Origin: Ginsengibacter hankyongi
GTDB lineage: Bacteria; Bacteroidota; Bacteroidia; Chitinophagales; Chitinophagaceae
Length of the DNA: 64,000 bases
Direction: 5' to 3'
Assembly: GCF_008710285.1 (NCBI RefSeq)
Contig: NZ_VYQF01000008.1
Span: forward strand, 1-64,000
Shown here: in pieces, positions 1 to 8,102 of the stretch
Layout: each line of letters starts with the position of its first letter
Position numbering within the stretch: the first letter of the stretch is position 1
The notes under the pieces: generated by a model
The model's input: only the letters and a program-made list of their open reading frames with translations
What the model was told of the DNA's origin: nothing
Databases searched by the model: none
Program-made: the position numbers and the translations under genes

Positions 1-87
1 GAACCGGGAGAATTTGAAGTAAGAATCGGAGCATCCTGCGAAGACATAAAATTGAAAAAGGAATTTACGATAACAGCGGCTAAATGA
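1..87 (+). CDS. C-terminal end of a GH3 beta-glycosidase (partial)
   Basis: Only the last 28 codons and the TGA stop are inside the window. The peptide has the pattern F-E-V-R-I-G-x-S-C-x-D-I, typical of the fibronectin type III-like domain that closes glycoside hydrolase family 3 enzymes (F.V.IG.SS.DI), followed by a short beta strand and the terminus. A GH3 enzyme would fit the glycan-degradation genes that follow. Only the C-terminal motif is visible, so substrate and length cannot be judged. Confidence 0.6.
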   Translation, partial: EPGEFEVRIGASCEDIKLKKEFTITAAK

Positions 88-107
88 AATGCGTTTATGA
101 GGTTAAA

Positions 108-150
108 ACGGAGCAGGACGCTTTAAATAACCTGCTCTAATTATAAATCT
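108..150 (+). terminator. Probable rho-independent terminator after the GH3 gene
   Basis: Perfect 7-bp inverted repeat GAGCAGG (111-117) / CCTGCTC (131-137) with a 13-nt AT-rich loop, starting 24 bp after the stop of the upstream gene. It is followed by AT-rich sequence and a T-run near 151-156. Position and structure fit a terminator. Confidence 0.55.
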
Positions 151-280
151 GTTTTTTCTGATTCAGTAAAAAAATGCTAATTAGTTATTAAGCCAAAAAA
201 ATGGAAATTAATTGCATCTAAACAATGTTAACTGTGAAGCTCTTGTAGTTAATGTAATTTATTAATTAAAATATTTAAAT

Positions 281-1123
281 ATGGCAAACAGAAGAAATTT
301 CATCAGAACGTCAACCCTTAGCTTAGCGGCCACCACTTTGCATCCACTTATCGACAAGGGTGCAAGGGTTATTAACTATGCGCCTGGCTCAAATGATTTA
401 TCCATCGGCATTGCTGATTATACTTTTGTTCATTTTGATATTACACAATCAATTCAAATGATGCAAAGAATCGGTATTCATTATATGTCAATTAAGGATT
501 TTCATTTGCCTCTTGATAGTTCACAAGAAAAAATTGATGCGATAATAAAACAATATAAGGACGGAGATATTAGTGTCTATGCGGTTGGCGTTATTTATAT
601 GAAAACCAGGGATGCAGTTGATCGGGCATTTGATTATGCAAAGAAAGTAGGTGTGCCTCTCATAATAGGGGTGCCTGATTATGATCTTATTGATTATACA
701 GAACAACAGGTAAAAGCCTATGATATAAGACTGGCTATCCATAATCACGGGCCCGAAGACAAATTGTATTCCTCCCCTGAAGAAGCTTACAAAAGAATTA
801 AAACCAGAGATTCCCGTATGGGGCTTTGCCTGGACATAGGCCATGCAATGCGTGCAGGAGTTGATCCTTCACAAGCTGTTTTACATTACGGCAGTCGAAT
901 ATTTGATCTGCACATTAAAGATGTAACAAAGGCGCAAAAGGACGGTGAGGCAATAGAGGCAGGGCGGGGCATTATTAATTTCCGGGCATTGATAAAAGCA
1001 CTACGCAAGATAAATTATACAGGACATTGCAGTATCGAGTTTGAAAAGGATATGAAAGATCCTTTGCCGGGCATTGCGGAGTCAGTGGGGTTTTTTAGAG
1101 GAGTGAACGACGGCAGTGTTTGA
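281..1123 (+). CDS. Secreted sugar phosphate isomerase/epimerase-like TIM barrel
   Basis: A 280-residue protein of the xylose isomerase-like TIM barrel / AP endonuclease 2 superfamily. It opens with a signal-like segment (N-R-R-N-F-I-R-T-S then a short hydrophobic stretch), resembling a Tat-type leader and suggesting export. Conserved metal-site motifs of the superfamily are visible: HNHG, C-L-D-I-G-H, H-I-K-D and I-E-F-E. Family members isomerise or epimerise sugars using a divalent metal; the substrate here is not predictable. The gene stands alone between a terminator and the convergent kinase gene, at the edge of the glycan island. No LacI-type operator was seen upstream. Confidence 0.75.
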   Translation: MANRRNFIRTSTLSLAATTLHPLIDKGARVINYAPGSNDLSIGIADYTFVHFDITQSIQMMQRIGIHYMSIKDFHLPLDSSQEKIDAIIKQYKDGDISVYAVGVIYMKTRDAVDRAFDYAKKVGVPLIIGVPDYDLIDYTEQQVKAYDIRLAIHNHGPEDKLYSSPEEAYKRIKTRDSRMGLCLDIGHAMRAGVDPSQAVLHYGSRIFDLHIKDVTKAQKDGEAIEAGRGIINFRALIKALRKINYTGHCSIEFEKDMKDPLPGIAESVGFFRGVNDGSV

Positions 1124-1375
1124 AAAGATGTATAGTTAGAAGATGACAACAGCATCGAACTATCTCAAACGAAGAATTAACGATATAAGAAACGATTGAA
1201 AAATTTAGTGTACTGGCGAATGAAGTGTAAGTTGATTTCGAAAGTCCGCCAAAACCTCACACGGCTAATAATCCGCTATCTACTAATTCTTAACCTTTAT
1301 TACTTCTGCTAACAACTTGCAGGACGTTATTATTTGGTATTTATATTGGAAGAGAGATATACGGGCTTGAAAAAA

Positions 1376-2428
1376 TTATTTACCTTCTATAAGTCTTTGC
1401 AAACTTGCTTCATTTTCCATCAAGCGGCGAAGCAACATTACTTGGTTACCGGCTCTTACAAAATTCTGATCTTTATATTTAGCGCCGTAATAAACATCAT
1501 TGTTTAAATAATCTGCAAGAAAGCGAATTGCCTGCATGTATATCATGAATTTGCCGGCATAAATAAAATGATTCTTTTCTTCGGTTGATAATTCATTACT
1601 CATCTCACTCATATAGCCTTTCCAGATTGCAGCAAAATATTCTTCTCGTATTTTTATTTTGGAGAAATCTTTTTCTTCTTCGTCTACAGGTGACAGGTAG
1701 GTTCTTATCATGTCGCCCACATCACTGATGAAATATCCTGCCATTACCGTGTCAAGGTCAATCACACATAATCCTTTATCATTTTTGTCAAAAAGTACAT
1801 TGCTTATTTTTGTATCATGATGTGTAACTCTTAATTTAAAAGCAGGATTGTGTAATATATGTTCATAAGTTTCAACAATTTTTTTATTTTTAGTTATGAA
1901 ATTGATCAACTCTTTTGATTGTTGAATCCTCTCTTTATTCCCATTTTCTAAAGCTTCAGTAAATTGCTGGTACCTTAGCGAAAGATTATGAAAATCGGGT
2001 AACGTAACCCTTAATTTATCAATTGGGAAACCCGACAATAGTTTTGTAAACTGGCCAAATTTTTTGGCAGCTTCATAAGCCTGCTCTTTTTTCTCTACCG
2101 CGTTAATGGTATGCGATTGCCTTACGTAATGGCAAAGACGGAAATATCCTTTGCCATGGATGTGCACAATTTCTTCGTTGGTTGTTGTTTTTATTGGTCT
2201 GATAAATAAGAAGTCAGGATAAGCGTTGGCAAGGTAATCCGCCAACATTCTTACATTAGCGGCAATTGCCTCCGGGTGTTTAAACACCGTATGATTAATT
2301 TTTTGAAGAATATAATCATCGTGCGAATTTTTTATCCGCCATGTTTTATTAATGAGCCCGTTTCCAAAGAGTTCCACGTCAAGCTGGTTCTGCGATAAGT
2401 TATACGCAGAAAAGATTTCTTCCATCAT
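1376..2428 (-). CDS. N-acetylhexosamine 1-kinase-like phosphotransferase (APH family)
   Basis: A 350-residue cytoplasmic kinase of the aminoglycoside/choline phosphotransferase fold. It shows the catalytic-loop motif H-H-D-T-K-I-S-N (Asp about residue 205) and the metal-binding I-D-L-D-T-V followed by G-D-M-I-R-T. These resemble N-acetylhexosamine 1-kinases (NahK/LnpB), which make GlcNAc-1-P or GalNAc-1-P. The specificity is inferred, but a GH109 gene in the same island supplies free GalNAc, which fits. An operator-like site CAACCGATTG lies at 2493-2502, about 65 bp upstream of the start, and the LacI gene is next on the same strand. An antibiotic-resistance role is unlikely given motifs and context. 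Confidence 0.72.
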   Translation of the reverse strand: MMEEIFSAYNLSQNQLDVELFGNGLINKTWRIKNSHDDYILQKINHTVFKHPEAIAANVRMLADYLANAYPDFLFIRPIKTTTNEEIVHIHGKGYFRLCHYVRQSHTINAVEKKEQAYEAAKKFGQFTKLLSGFPIDKLRVTLPDFHNLSLRYQQFTEALENGNKERIQQSKELINFITKNKKIVETYEHILHNPAFKLRVTHHDTKISNVLFDKNDKGLCVIDLDTVMAGYFISDVGDMIRTYLSPVDEEEKDFSKIKIREEYFAAIWKGYMSEMSNELSTEEKNHFIYAGKFMIYMQAIRFLADYLNNDVYYGAKYKDQNFVRAGNQVMLLRRLMENEASLQRLIEGK

Positions 2429-2492
2429 TAAATGATATTCATTGTTGATCGTTATTGAACAAACTTATGCGAGTTACTGCTATTATATGTGC

Positions 2493-2502
2493 GCAACCGA
2501 TT
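2493..2502. promoter_or_regulatory. LacI-type operator upstream of the NahK-like kinase
   Basis: CAACCGATTG, flanked by GCG on the left. It matches the CAANCGNTTG palindromic core with the central CpG typical of LacI/PurR-family operators. It is one of eight such cores seen beside genes of this island. Confidence 0.55.
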
Positions 2503-2569
2503 GTTCAATTTTTATAAGAATAATATCCTGGTAAAGTTTTAAAATTGTGTATGCCCTAAACGAAATTTT

Positions 2570-3601
2570 CTATTTTTTATGAATTATCAACTGTCCTTCA
2601 ATTAGAATATTATGATATTTTTTTTCCTCCTCATCTGGTATATTATCAGCATTAAACAGATCGAATAATATTTCAGTTGCTTTTTTTGCCTGCTCATAAG
2701 GATATTGCTCAACAGATGCAAGTGGCGGAAACTCGAGGTAATTTATTATCGGTAAATTAGCATAGCTAACAAAAGAAATGTCCTTATTTATTTTAAGCTT
2801 CGATTTTCTTGCATATTGAATTGCGTCTAATGCAACATAGTCGTTAATTGTTAAGATGGCTGTTGGAGGATATTTTAAATCCAATAAATTTTTCATAGCC
2901 TCGAAAGTTTTTACCTGTGTCAGGTCTGTAGTTACAATGAGAGATAAATCGATTTTAATTCTCTTTTTTTGTAACACTTCCATGTAGGTTATAATTCTTT
3001 CCTTACTCGACTTCATTTCTTCGGGGCCATTAATAACACCAATTCGTCTATGCCCTTTCGTTATGAGAAATTCAATTGCCTGTTTTGTGCCGGTATTGAA
3101 ATTGGAAGCTACTTTATGAACCGTCGGGAGATCGGGAACCCTGTCAAAAAATACAACGGGTATATTATATTTTCGCAGGCTGATAAAGTGGTCGTAATTT
3201 TTGGTATGCTTTGATATAGAAACAATCAGGCCGTCTACCCGTTGATTTTTCATTGCTATCGCAATTTGTTTTTCCTGGTCTATATCATCATGCGATTGAC
3301 CTATTAATACACTATACTTATTTATTTTGGCAACGTCTTCTATACCATTTATAGCTTGAGAAAAAAATTCTTCTTTGAGGTTCGGCAGTATAACACCTAT
3401 GGTATGTGTCTTTTGTTGTTTAAAGAACAAGGCTGTTTGGTTAGGCTCATAATTTAATTCTTTTGCTAACTGCTTTACCTGCATTTTAGTGCGAAGCCCT
3501 ATACTCGGGTGGTCATGCAATGCCCTGGATACAGTTGAAACAGAAAATTTCAAACGCCTGGCAATTTCTTTAAGAGTTGGTAATTTATTATCCATAAGCA
3601 C
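2570..3601 (-). CDS. LacI-family transcriptional repressor
   Basis: A 343-residue regulator. Residues about 8-55 form the LacI helix-turn-helix and hinge (P-T-L-K-E-I-A-R-R-L, then V-S-T-V-S-R-A-L). Residues about 65-343 form the periplasmic-binding-protein-like effector domain, starting with T-I-G-V-I-L-P-N. It probably senses a sugar released by the surrounding enzymes. An operator-like CAATCGATTG at 3658-3667 lies about 57 bp upstream of its start, suggesting autoregulation. Similar sites precede the kinase, transporter, DUF6067, DUF5107 and GH35 genes, so this protein is the best candidate local master regulator. The effector is unknown. Confidence 0.9.
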   Translation of the reverse strand: MLMDNKLPTLKEIARRLKFSVSTVSRALHDHPSIGLRTKMQVKQLAKELNYEPNQTALFFKQQKTHTIGVILPNLKEEFFSQAINGIEDVAKINKYSVLIGQSHDDIDQEKQIAIAMKNQRVDGLIVSISKHTKNYDHFISLRKYNIPVVFFDRVPDLPTVHKVASNFNTGTKQAIEFLITKGHRRIGVINGPEEMKSSKERIITYMEVLQKKRIKIDLSLIVTTDLTQVKTFEAMKNLLDLKYPPTAILTINDYVALDAIQYARKSKLKINKDISFVSYANLPIINYLEFPPLASVEQYPYEQAKKATEILFDLFNADNIPDEEEKKYHNILIEGQLIIHKK

Positions 3602-3657
3602 TAAGTCCGCAAATTACAACAAATGCTGAAAACGATACGGAGGTTTAGTTGGTTGAT

Positions 3658-3667
3658 CAATCGATTG
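3658..3667. promoter_or_regulatory. LacI-type operator, autoregulatory position
   Basis: CAATCGATTG is a perfect 10-bp palindrome followed by CG, located just upstream of the divergently read LacI gene. Confidence 0.6.
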
Positions 3668-3814
3668 CGCGAAAAGTTCCCTCGTATCATGTCGATTTTG
3701 TTTTTGACCAATTCTAAATCAGCCATTGAAATTTTTTTTGTAAAATCATCTTGCACGTTCATAGGCCGTTTTTGTTTTTTTATTTTAAAAAATCCATGTT
3801 GTTGAAAAATAGAA

Positions 3815-3845
3815 CAAACGGTTGCGCTGATTTTTCAATCGTTTG
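3815..3845. promoter_or_regulatory. Tandem LacI-type operators in the LacI / GH95-like intergenic region
   Basis: Two cores, CAAACGGTTG (3815-3824) and CAATCGTTTG (3836-3845), each followed by CG, have centres 21 bp apart, about two helical turns. That spacing would place two dimers on the same face of the DNA. They lie in the 721-bp region between the divergent LacI and GH95-like genes. Confidence 0.6.
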
Positions 3846-4176
3846 CGTAGCAAAACTTCGGCTGCACAACGATTCCAGGTACAGCATTTATAAATAAAAT
3901 ATGTCAATTTAGTTCCGAAGCATTTAATACAATATTAATTTGCCAAAGAAAAATTGCGATATGTTATCATAGTAAGATGTACTTATTAACAATAATCTAA
4001 ACCAAAAAATAGCGAATGAAAAATCAGTTGCTGCGTTGTAAAAGTGGCATGGTGAATTACTTGACCACGACGAGGTGCTATCAAGGCGTTGTTAACAATC
4101 ATTAAATATGTTAATTGCTTATCCGATTGTACTTACGTGCCTGCTAACTCATGTTTTGATATTACCGGGTGCGTTG

Positions 4177-4200
4177 CCACTGCGCTAATTAACGCAGTGG
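4177..4200. repeat. 24-bp near-perfect palindrome upstream of the GH95-like gene
   Basis: Arms CCACTGCG (4177-4184) and CGCAGTGG (4193-4200) are perfectly complementary. The 8-nt centre CTAATTAA is itself palindromic except for one pair. It lies about 120 bp before the GH95-like start. It could be an operator for another regulator or a transcript hairpin; there is no T-run directly after it. Confidence 0.6.
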
Positions 4201-4322
4201 AACCATATGACTCAGGGAGGAGATAAATTCCGGGTATGAAGGCGAATATCTCACGAGATTTTTAAATTCGCTATTGACTGTGTAGCCCTTATCTTGCTTA
4301 CAAATTTTATAAATTGTGACTG

Positions 4323-6569
4323 ATGTTAAAAGCCCTTCCTTTACTTTTTATTTTCTCTTTGGTTTTCTTTCATGCAGCAACCTCACAGGTAAGCATAAAT
4401 GATAATCTTGTATTTGATTCGTTGCCTAAAAGGTGGGACGAAGCGATCCCCTTAGGGAATGGCATGTTAGGTGCGTTGGTCTGGCAAAAAAATGATAAGC
4501 TTCGATTTTCCCTTGACCGGGCTGATTTGTGGGACGAAAGGCCAGTGATAGATTTTTCTAAGTTCAATTTTAAATGGGTACAGCAGCAGGTTGCCAAAAA
4601 GCAATATGACACGGTCCAAAAATTGGGAGATGTTCCTTATGAGGCATATCCTTATCCAACAAAACTTCCCGCAGGCGCTATAGAATTCGACATGACATCT
4701 TTCGGCAAAATAAAAACTTCAATGCTGGACGTTGAACATGCGCTTTGCAAAGTAGAGTGGGAGAGCGGTATCGAGCTGGAAACGTATGTTTGTGCAAATG
4801 CCGGCTGTGGTGTTTTCACTTTTAAGAATATTTCAAAAAATATTGCTGCCAGTATTATTGCACCGCCTTATCGCACTAACAGGAAAGGCGTTGCAGGGAA
4901 TTCCGTGGAGGGCCAGGGATTGGAAAGATTAGGATATCAACAGGGTGATATTCTTAAACGAAAAAACTTTCTTCAATATACACAACCTATAACTAACGGT
5001 TACGTGTATGTGATAACGGTGAAGTGGAAAGAACAGGGCAATGAAGTGAGGGGAATTTGGTATATCAATAAAGCCCGAGCTAACGTGAAAACACAGGATG
5101 CTTCTGCATTTGCTGACACCAGTTTTGCCAGGCATTGTTTGTGGTGGAAAAACTTTTGGAACAAATCTTCTGTGTCGATACCCGATAAACAAATTGAAAA
5201 GCAATATTATCTTGAATTATACAAGTTGGGCTGCGTTGCCCGGGAAGGCGCTCCCGCTATAACTTTGCAGGCTATTTGGACTGCGGATAATGGCAACCTC
5301 CCGCCATGGAAAGGCGATTTTCATAACGATCTCAATACACAACTTTCTTACTGGCCTTCTTATACCTCCAACCACTTGCAGGAGGCAAAGACCTTTACTG
5401 ATTGGCTTTGGAAGATTAAAAAAGAAAATGAAAAATATACAAGGGAATATTTTGATGTTGATGGTTTGAACGTTCCCGGGGTTGTAACACTATCTGGTTA
5501 CCCAATGGGTGGATGGATTCAGTATTCATTATCACCAACAATTGCTGCATGGCTCTCGCAGCATTTTTACTGGCAATGGAAATATTCAATGAATAAGAAC
5601 TTCCTGCAAACAAGAGCCTATCCTTATCTGCATGAAGTGGCCGTCTTTCTTGAAAACATCTCTTACATCGAAAACGGGAAACGCAAACTGCCTTTAAGTT
5701 CCAGCCCGGAATATAACGACAATGATATTAGTGCATGGTTTACCAATGCTACTAACTACGATTTGTCCCTGATGAAATTCGCTTTTAAAGCAGCAGCAGA
5801 ATGTGCCACCGCTATGAATAAAAAAGATGAGGCAATACATTGGCAAAAGATAAATGCCGAGTTGCCTGCATTGGATATTAATGAAACCGGTCTTACCATT
5901 GCTCCCGGTTTTACAAGAAAAGTTTCTCATCGCCATCATTCGAATCTGATGTCAATTTATCCGCTGGGATTATTGAACGCAAATAATGCGCATGATAAAA
6001 TGATTATAGATTCATCATTACGCTGGATGGAAAAAACCGGCACTGATGAATGGTGCGGTTATTCATTTAGCTGGGCTGCTTCCCTGTATGCAAGAGCTAA
6101 GCAGGGCGACAGTGCCGCGAAGGAATTAAAAATATTTGCATCCAATTTTTGTTCGCCCAACAGCTTTCATTTAAACGGAGACCAGAAGGGTGGCCAATAT
6201 TCTAAGTTTACGTACCGGCCTTTTACATTAGAAGGAAATTTTGCATTTGCACAGGGATTGCAGGAAATGTTATTGCAGAGTTATAGCGGTGTTATAGAGA
6301 TTTTCCCTGCAATACCAGCCTCTTGGAAAGAGGTAAGTTTTAATAATTTACGTGCAGAGGGCGCTTTTTTGATCAGTGCTGTCAAAACTAGCGGAACAAT
6401 AGACGAAGTTAAAGTACGTGCCGAACAGGAAGGAACATTGCATTTAAAACTTCCTTTCAAAACATTTTATCTTTCTGATGCCGCAAAGAAGTTCGTGGTA
6501 AAAGATGGAGTTGTCATCATTAAAATGAATGCAGGTGAGCAATTCACCATTGAGAATGGTTTTGAATGA
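4323..6569 (+). CDS. GH95-like six-hairpin glycoside hydrolase, secreted
   Basis: A 748-residue protein with a Sec signal peptide (about residues 1-21, ending T-S-Q). The N-terminal domain has the GH95 hallmark W-D-E-A-I-P-L-G-N-G-M-L-G-A. The (alpha/alpha)6 domain shows W-K-G-D-F-H-N-D-L-N-T-Q-L-S-Y-W-P, S-S-S-P-E (Glu463), H-R-H-H-S-N-L and a C-terminal E-M-L-L-Q-S. GH95 enzymes are mainly alpha-1,2-L-fucosidases, with some alpha-L-galactosidases. Compared with the usual motifs, Asp336 stands where an Asn is expected and Glu637 where the Asp of D-G-N-F-G is expected, so activity may differ from fucosidase. Its product may be imported by the FucP-type transporter encoded next. Confidence 0.72.
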   Translation: MLKALPLLFIFSLVFFHAATSQVSINDNLVFDSLPKRWDEAIPLGNGMLGALVWQKNDKLRFSLDRADLWDERPVIDFSKFNFKWVQQQVAKKQYDTVQKLGDVPYEAYPYPTKLPAGAIEFDMTSFGKIKTSMLDVEHALCKVEWESGIELETYVCANAGCGVFTFKNISKNIAASIIAPPYRTNRKGVAGNSVEGQGLERLGYQQGDILKRKNFLQYTQPITNGYVYVITVKWKEQGNEVRGIWYINKARANVKTQDASAFADTSFARHCLWWKNFWNKSSVSIPDKQIEKQYYLELYKLGCVAREGAPAITLQAIWTADNGNLPPWKGDFHNDLNTQLSYWPSYTSNHLQEAKTFTDWLWKIKKENEKYTREYFDVDGLNVPGVVTLSGYPMGGWIQYSLSPTIAAWLSQHFYWQWKYSMNKNFLQTRAYPYLHEVAVFLENISYIENGKRKLPLSSSPEYNDNDISAWFTNATNYDLSLMKFAFKAAAECATAMNKKDEAIHWQKINAELPALDINETGLTIAPGFTRKVSHRHHSNLMSIYPLGLLNANNAHDKMIIDSSLRWMEKTGTDEWCGYSFSWAASLYARAKQGDSAAKELKIFASNFCSPNSFHLNGDQKGGQYSKFTYRPFTLEGNFAFAQGLQEMLLQSYSGVIEIFPAIPASWKEVSFNNLRAEGAFLISAVKTSGTIDEVKVRAEQEGTLHLKLPFKTFYLSDAAKKFVVKDGVVIIKMNAGEQFTIENGFE

Positions 6570-6575
6570 TTTCAT

Positions 6576-6600
6576 GCAAACGATTGCCTGTTCATTTATT
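6576..6600. promoter_or_regulatory. LacI-type operator block upstream of the sugar transporter
   Basis: The core GCAAACGATTGC at 6576-6587 is followed by CTGTTCATTTATT. This 25-bp block recurs at 8014-8038 with a single difference. It lies about 86-110 bp before the transporter start, a plausible operator-promoter position. Confidence 0.65.
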
Positions 6601-6685
6601 CTTTTAAAACGATAGTTTCAATTTTTACCATCTGTAACCTGTAATAATTATTTACCTGGCTGAATAGTATCAAAAAAAACCTTTA

Positions 6686-7984
6686 ATGAAAAAATTAAAT
6701 CGAACAACCTACGCCGTTATAATCATCGGCATCCTGTTTTTTATATTTGGTTTTGTAACATGGCTCAACGGAACGCTTATCCCTTTTTTAAAACTCGCCT
6801 GCCAGTTAAAAAGCGATACACAGGCATTTTTTGTAACCTTCAGTTTTTACATGGCTTATTTTTTCCTCGCCATCCCGTCATCTTATGTTTTAAAAAAGAC
6901 CGGTTATAAAAATGGTATGGCGCTGGGATTGTTTGTTATGGCCATCGGTTCCATTATTTTTATCCCGGCTGCCAATGCAAGGAATTTTGGTTTATTTCTT
7001 ACAGGTTTGTTTGTGCAGGGGATGGGACTGGCGCTGCTCCAAACCGCTTCCAATCCTTACATCAGTATTATTGGCCCCATTCAAAGCGCAGCAAAGCGAA
7101 TTAGTATAATGGGTATCTGTAATAAAACTGCGGGTATGCTAAGCCCTATAATTGTGGGTGGATTGGTTTTAAAAAATGCAACCTCAATCGAAGAAAAAAT
7201 TATGTCTGCTACTGATGTAAATGAAAAAGAAATCCTATTGAACGATCTTGCACACAGGGTGATCACTCCATACATAATTATCACGATCGTATTAGTTATC
7301 ATGGCCGTTATGATTACCAAATCATCCTTGCCGGAAATTGCATCAGATGAAAAAGAAACCGATACTTACAAACCGGGTCCGGAAAAAACAAGCGTGTTTC
7401 AATATCCCCATTTAATGTTGGGTGTGTTATGCCTCTTCCTGTATGTTGGTGTGGAGGTAATGGCCGGCGATGCGATTGGTACTTATGGCAAACACATGGG
7501 CATGCCCCTGGACCAAACAAAATATTTTACTGCGTTTACGTTGTTTGCAATGCTGGCCGGTTATGTTATTGGCATTTTTACTATTCCTAAATTTATTTCA
7601 CAACAAAGGGCGCTGGCTATCTCCGCGATTCTTGGTGCAATTTTTACAATTGGCGTTTTTGTTTCATCCGGTTATGTTTCTATAACGTTTATTGCACTGT
7701 TGGGCCTCGCAAACGCATTGATGTGGCCTGCGATTTTTCCATTAGCTATTGATGGGTTGGGAAAGTTTACCAAGTTTGCATCTGCCTTGCTTATCATGGG
7801 CATTGCAGGCGGGGCCATTATTCCATTGATCTATACCAGTCTCAGGGATAGCGCACATCTTTCAAATTCATTATCATTTTTAATTTGCATGTTTCCGTGT
7901 TATGTATATATTTTTTACTATGCAGTTAAAGGGTTCAAAGTGGGAAAGCCTTTTGCGCTTAAAGCCGTGGCGACTGCGGCATAA
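6686..7984 (+). CDS. FucP/GluP/NagP-type sugar:H+ symporter (MFS)
   Basis: A 432-residue inner-membrane protein with about 12 hydrophobic helices. Motifs typical of the FucP/GluP/NagP branch are visible: an early N-G-T-L-I-P-F-L-K helix, G-M-G-L-A-L-L-Q-T-A-S-N-P-Y in helix 4 to 5, and G-L-A-N-A-L-M-W-P-A-I-F-P-L-A in the second half. This family imports fucose, glucose/galactose or N-acetylglucosamine with protons. The island context favours a hexosamine, galactose or fucose. It lies 116 bp after the GH95-like gene and has its own operator block, so it may be transcribed separately. Confidence 0.88.
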   Translation: MKKLNRTTYAVIIIGILFFIFGFVTWLNGTLIPFLKLACQLKSDTQAFFVTFSFYMAYFFLAIPSSYVLKKTGYKNGMALGLFVMAIGSIIFIPAANARNFGLFLTGLFVQGMGLALLQTASNPYISIIGPIQSAAKRISIMGICNKTAGMLSPIIVGGLVLKNATSIEEKIMSATDVNEKEILLNDLAHRVITPYIIITIVLVIMAVMITKSSLPEIASDEKETDTYKPGPEKTSVFQYPHLMLGVLCLFLYVGVEVMAGDAIGTYGKHMGMPLDQTKYFTAFTLFAMLAGYVIGIFTIPKFISQQRALAISAILGAIFTIGVFVSSGYVSITFIALLGLANALMWPAIFPLAIDGLGKFTKFASALLIMGIAGGAIIPLIYTSLRDSAHLSNSLSFLICMFPCYVYIFYYAVKGFKVGKPFALKAVATAA

Positions 7985-8013
7985 TATTTTACAAACTACA
8001 ATGTCAATCTTGT

Positions 8014-8038
8014 GCAAACGTTTGCCTGTTCATTTATT
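8014..8038. promoter_or_regulatory. LacI-type operator block upstream of DUF6067-GH109
   Basis: GCAAACGTTTGC (8014-8025) is a perfect 12-bp palindrome followed by CTGTTCATTTATT, repeating the block at 6576-6600. It lies 65-89 bp before the DUF6067 gene start. Confidence 0.68.
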
Positions 8039-8102
8039 ACGGTAAACTTGTAGTTTTAGGCTGGTTGTTATAGCCGTTTAATCAGTTTACTAAATTTCAT
8101 TA

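Larger units (their letters stand above)
3602..4322. other. 721-bp divergent regulatory region
   Basis: No convincing gene is present. The stretch holds three LacI-type operator cores (3658, 3815, 3836) and a near-perfect 24-bp palindrome at 4177-4200. It is unusually long for this genome segment and probably contains promoters for both flanking genes, although no clear TAnnTTTG element was identified with confidence. Confidence 0.6.

Noticed and set aside
1189-1198. GAAACGATTG, one mismatch from the operator core
   Set aside because: It lies between the ends of two convergent genes, where an operator would have no target; probably chance.
1376-2428. Antibiotic (aminoglycoside) resistance kinase
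   Set aside because: Motifs and the GH109/transporter context fit an N-acetylhexosamine kinase better than a resistance enzyme.
3623-3805. 60-codon plus-strand frame in the LacI upstream region
   Set aside because: It overlaps the operator-bearing promoter region and encodes no recognisable protein.
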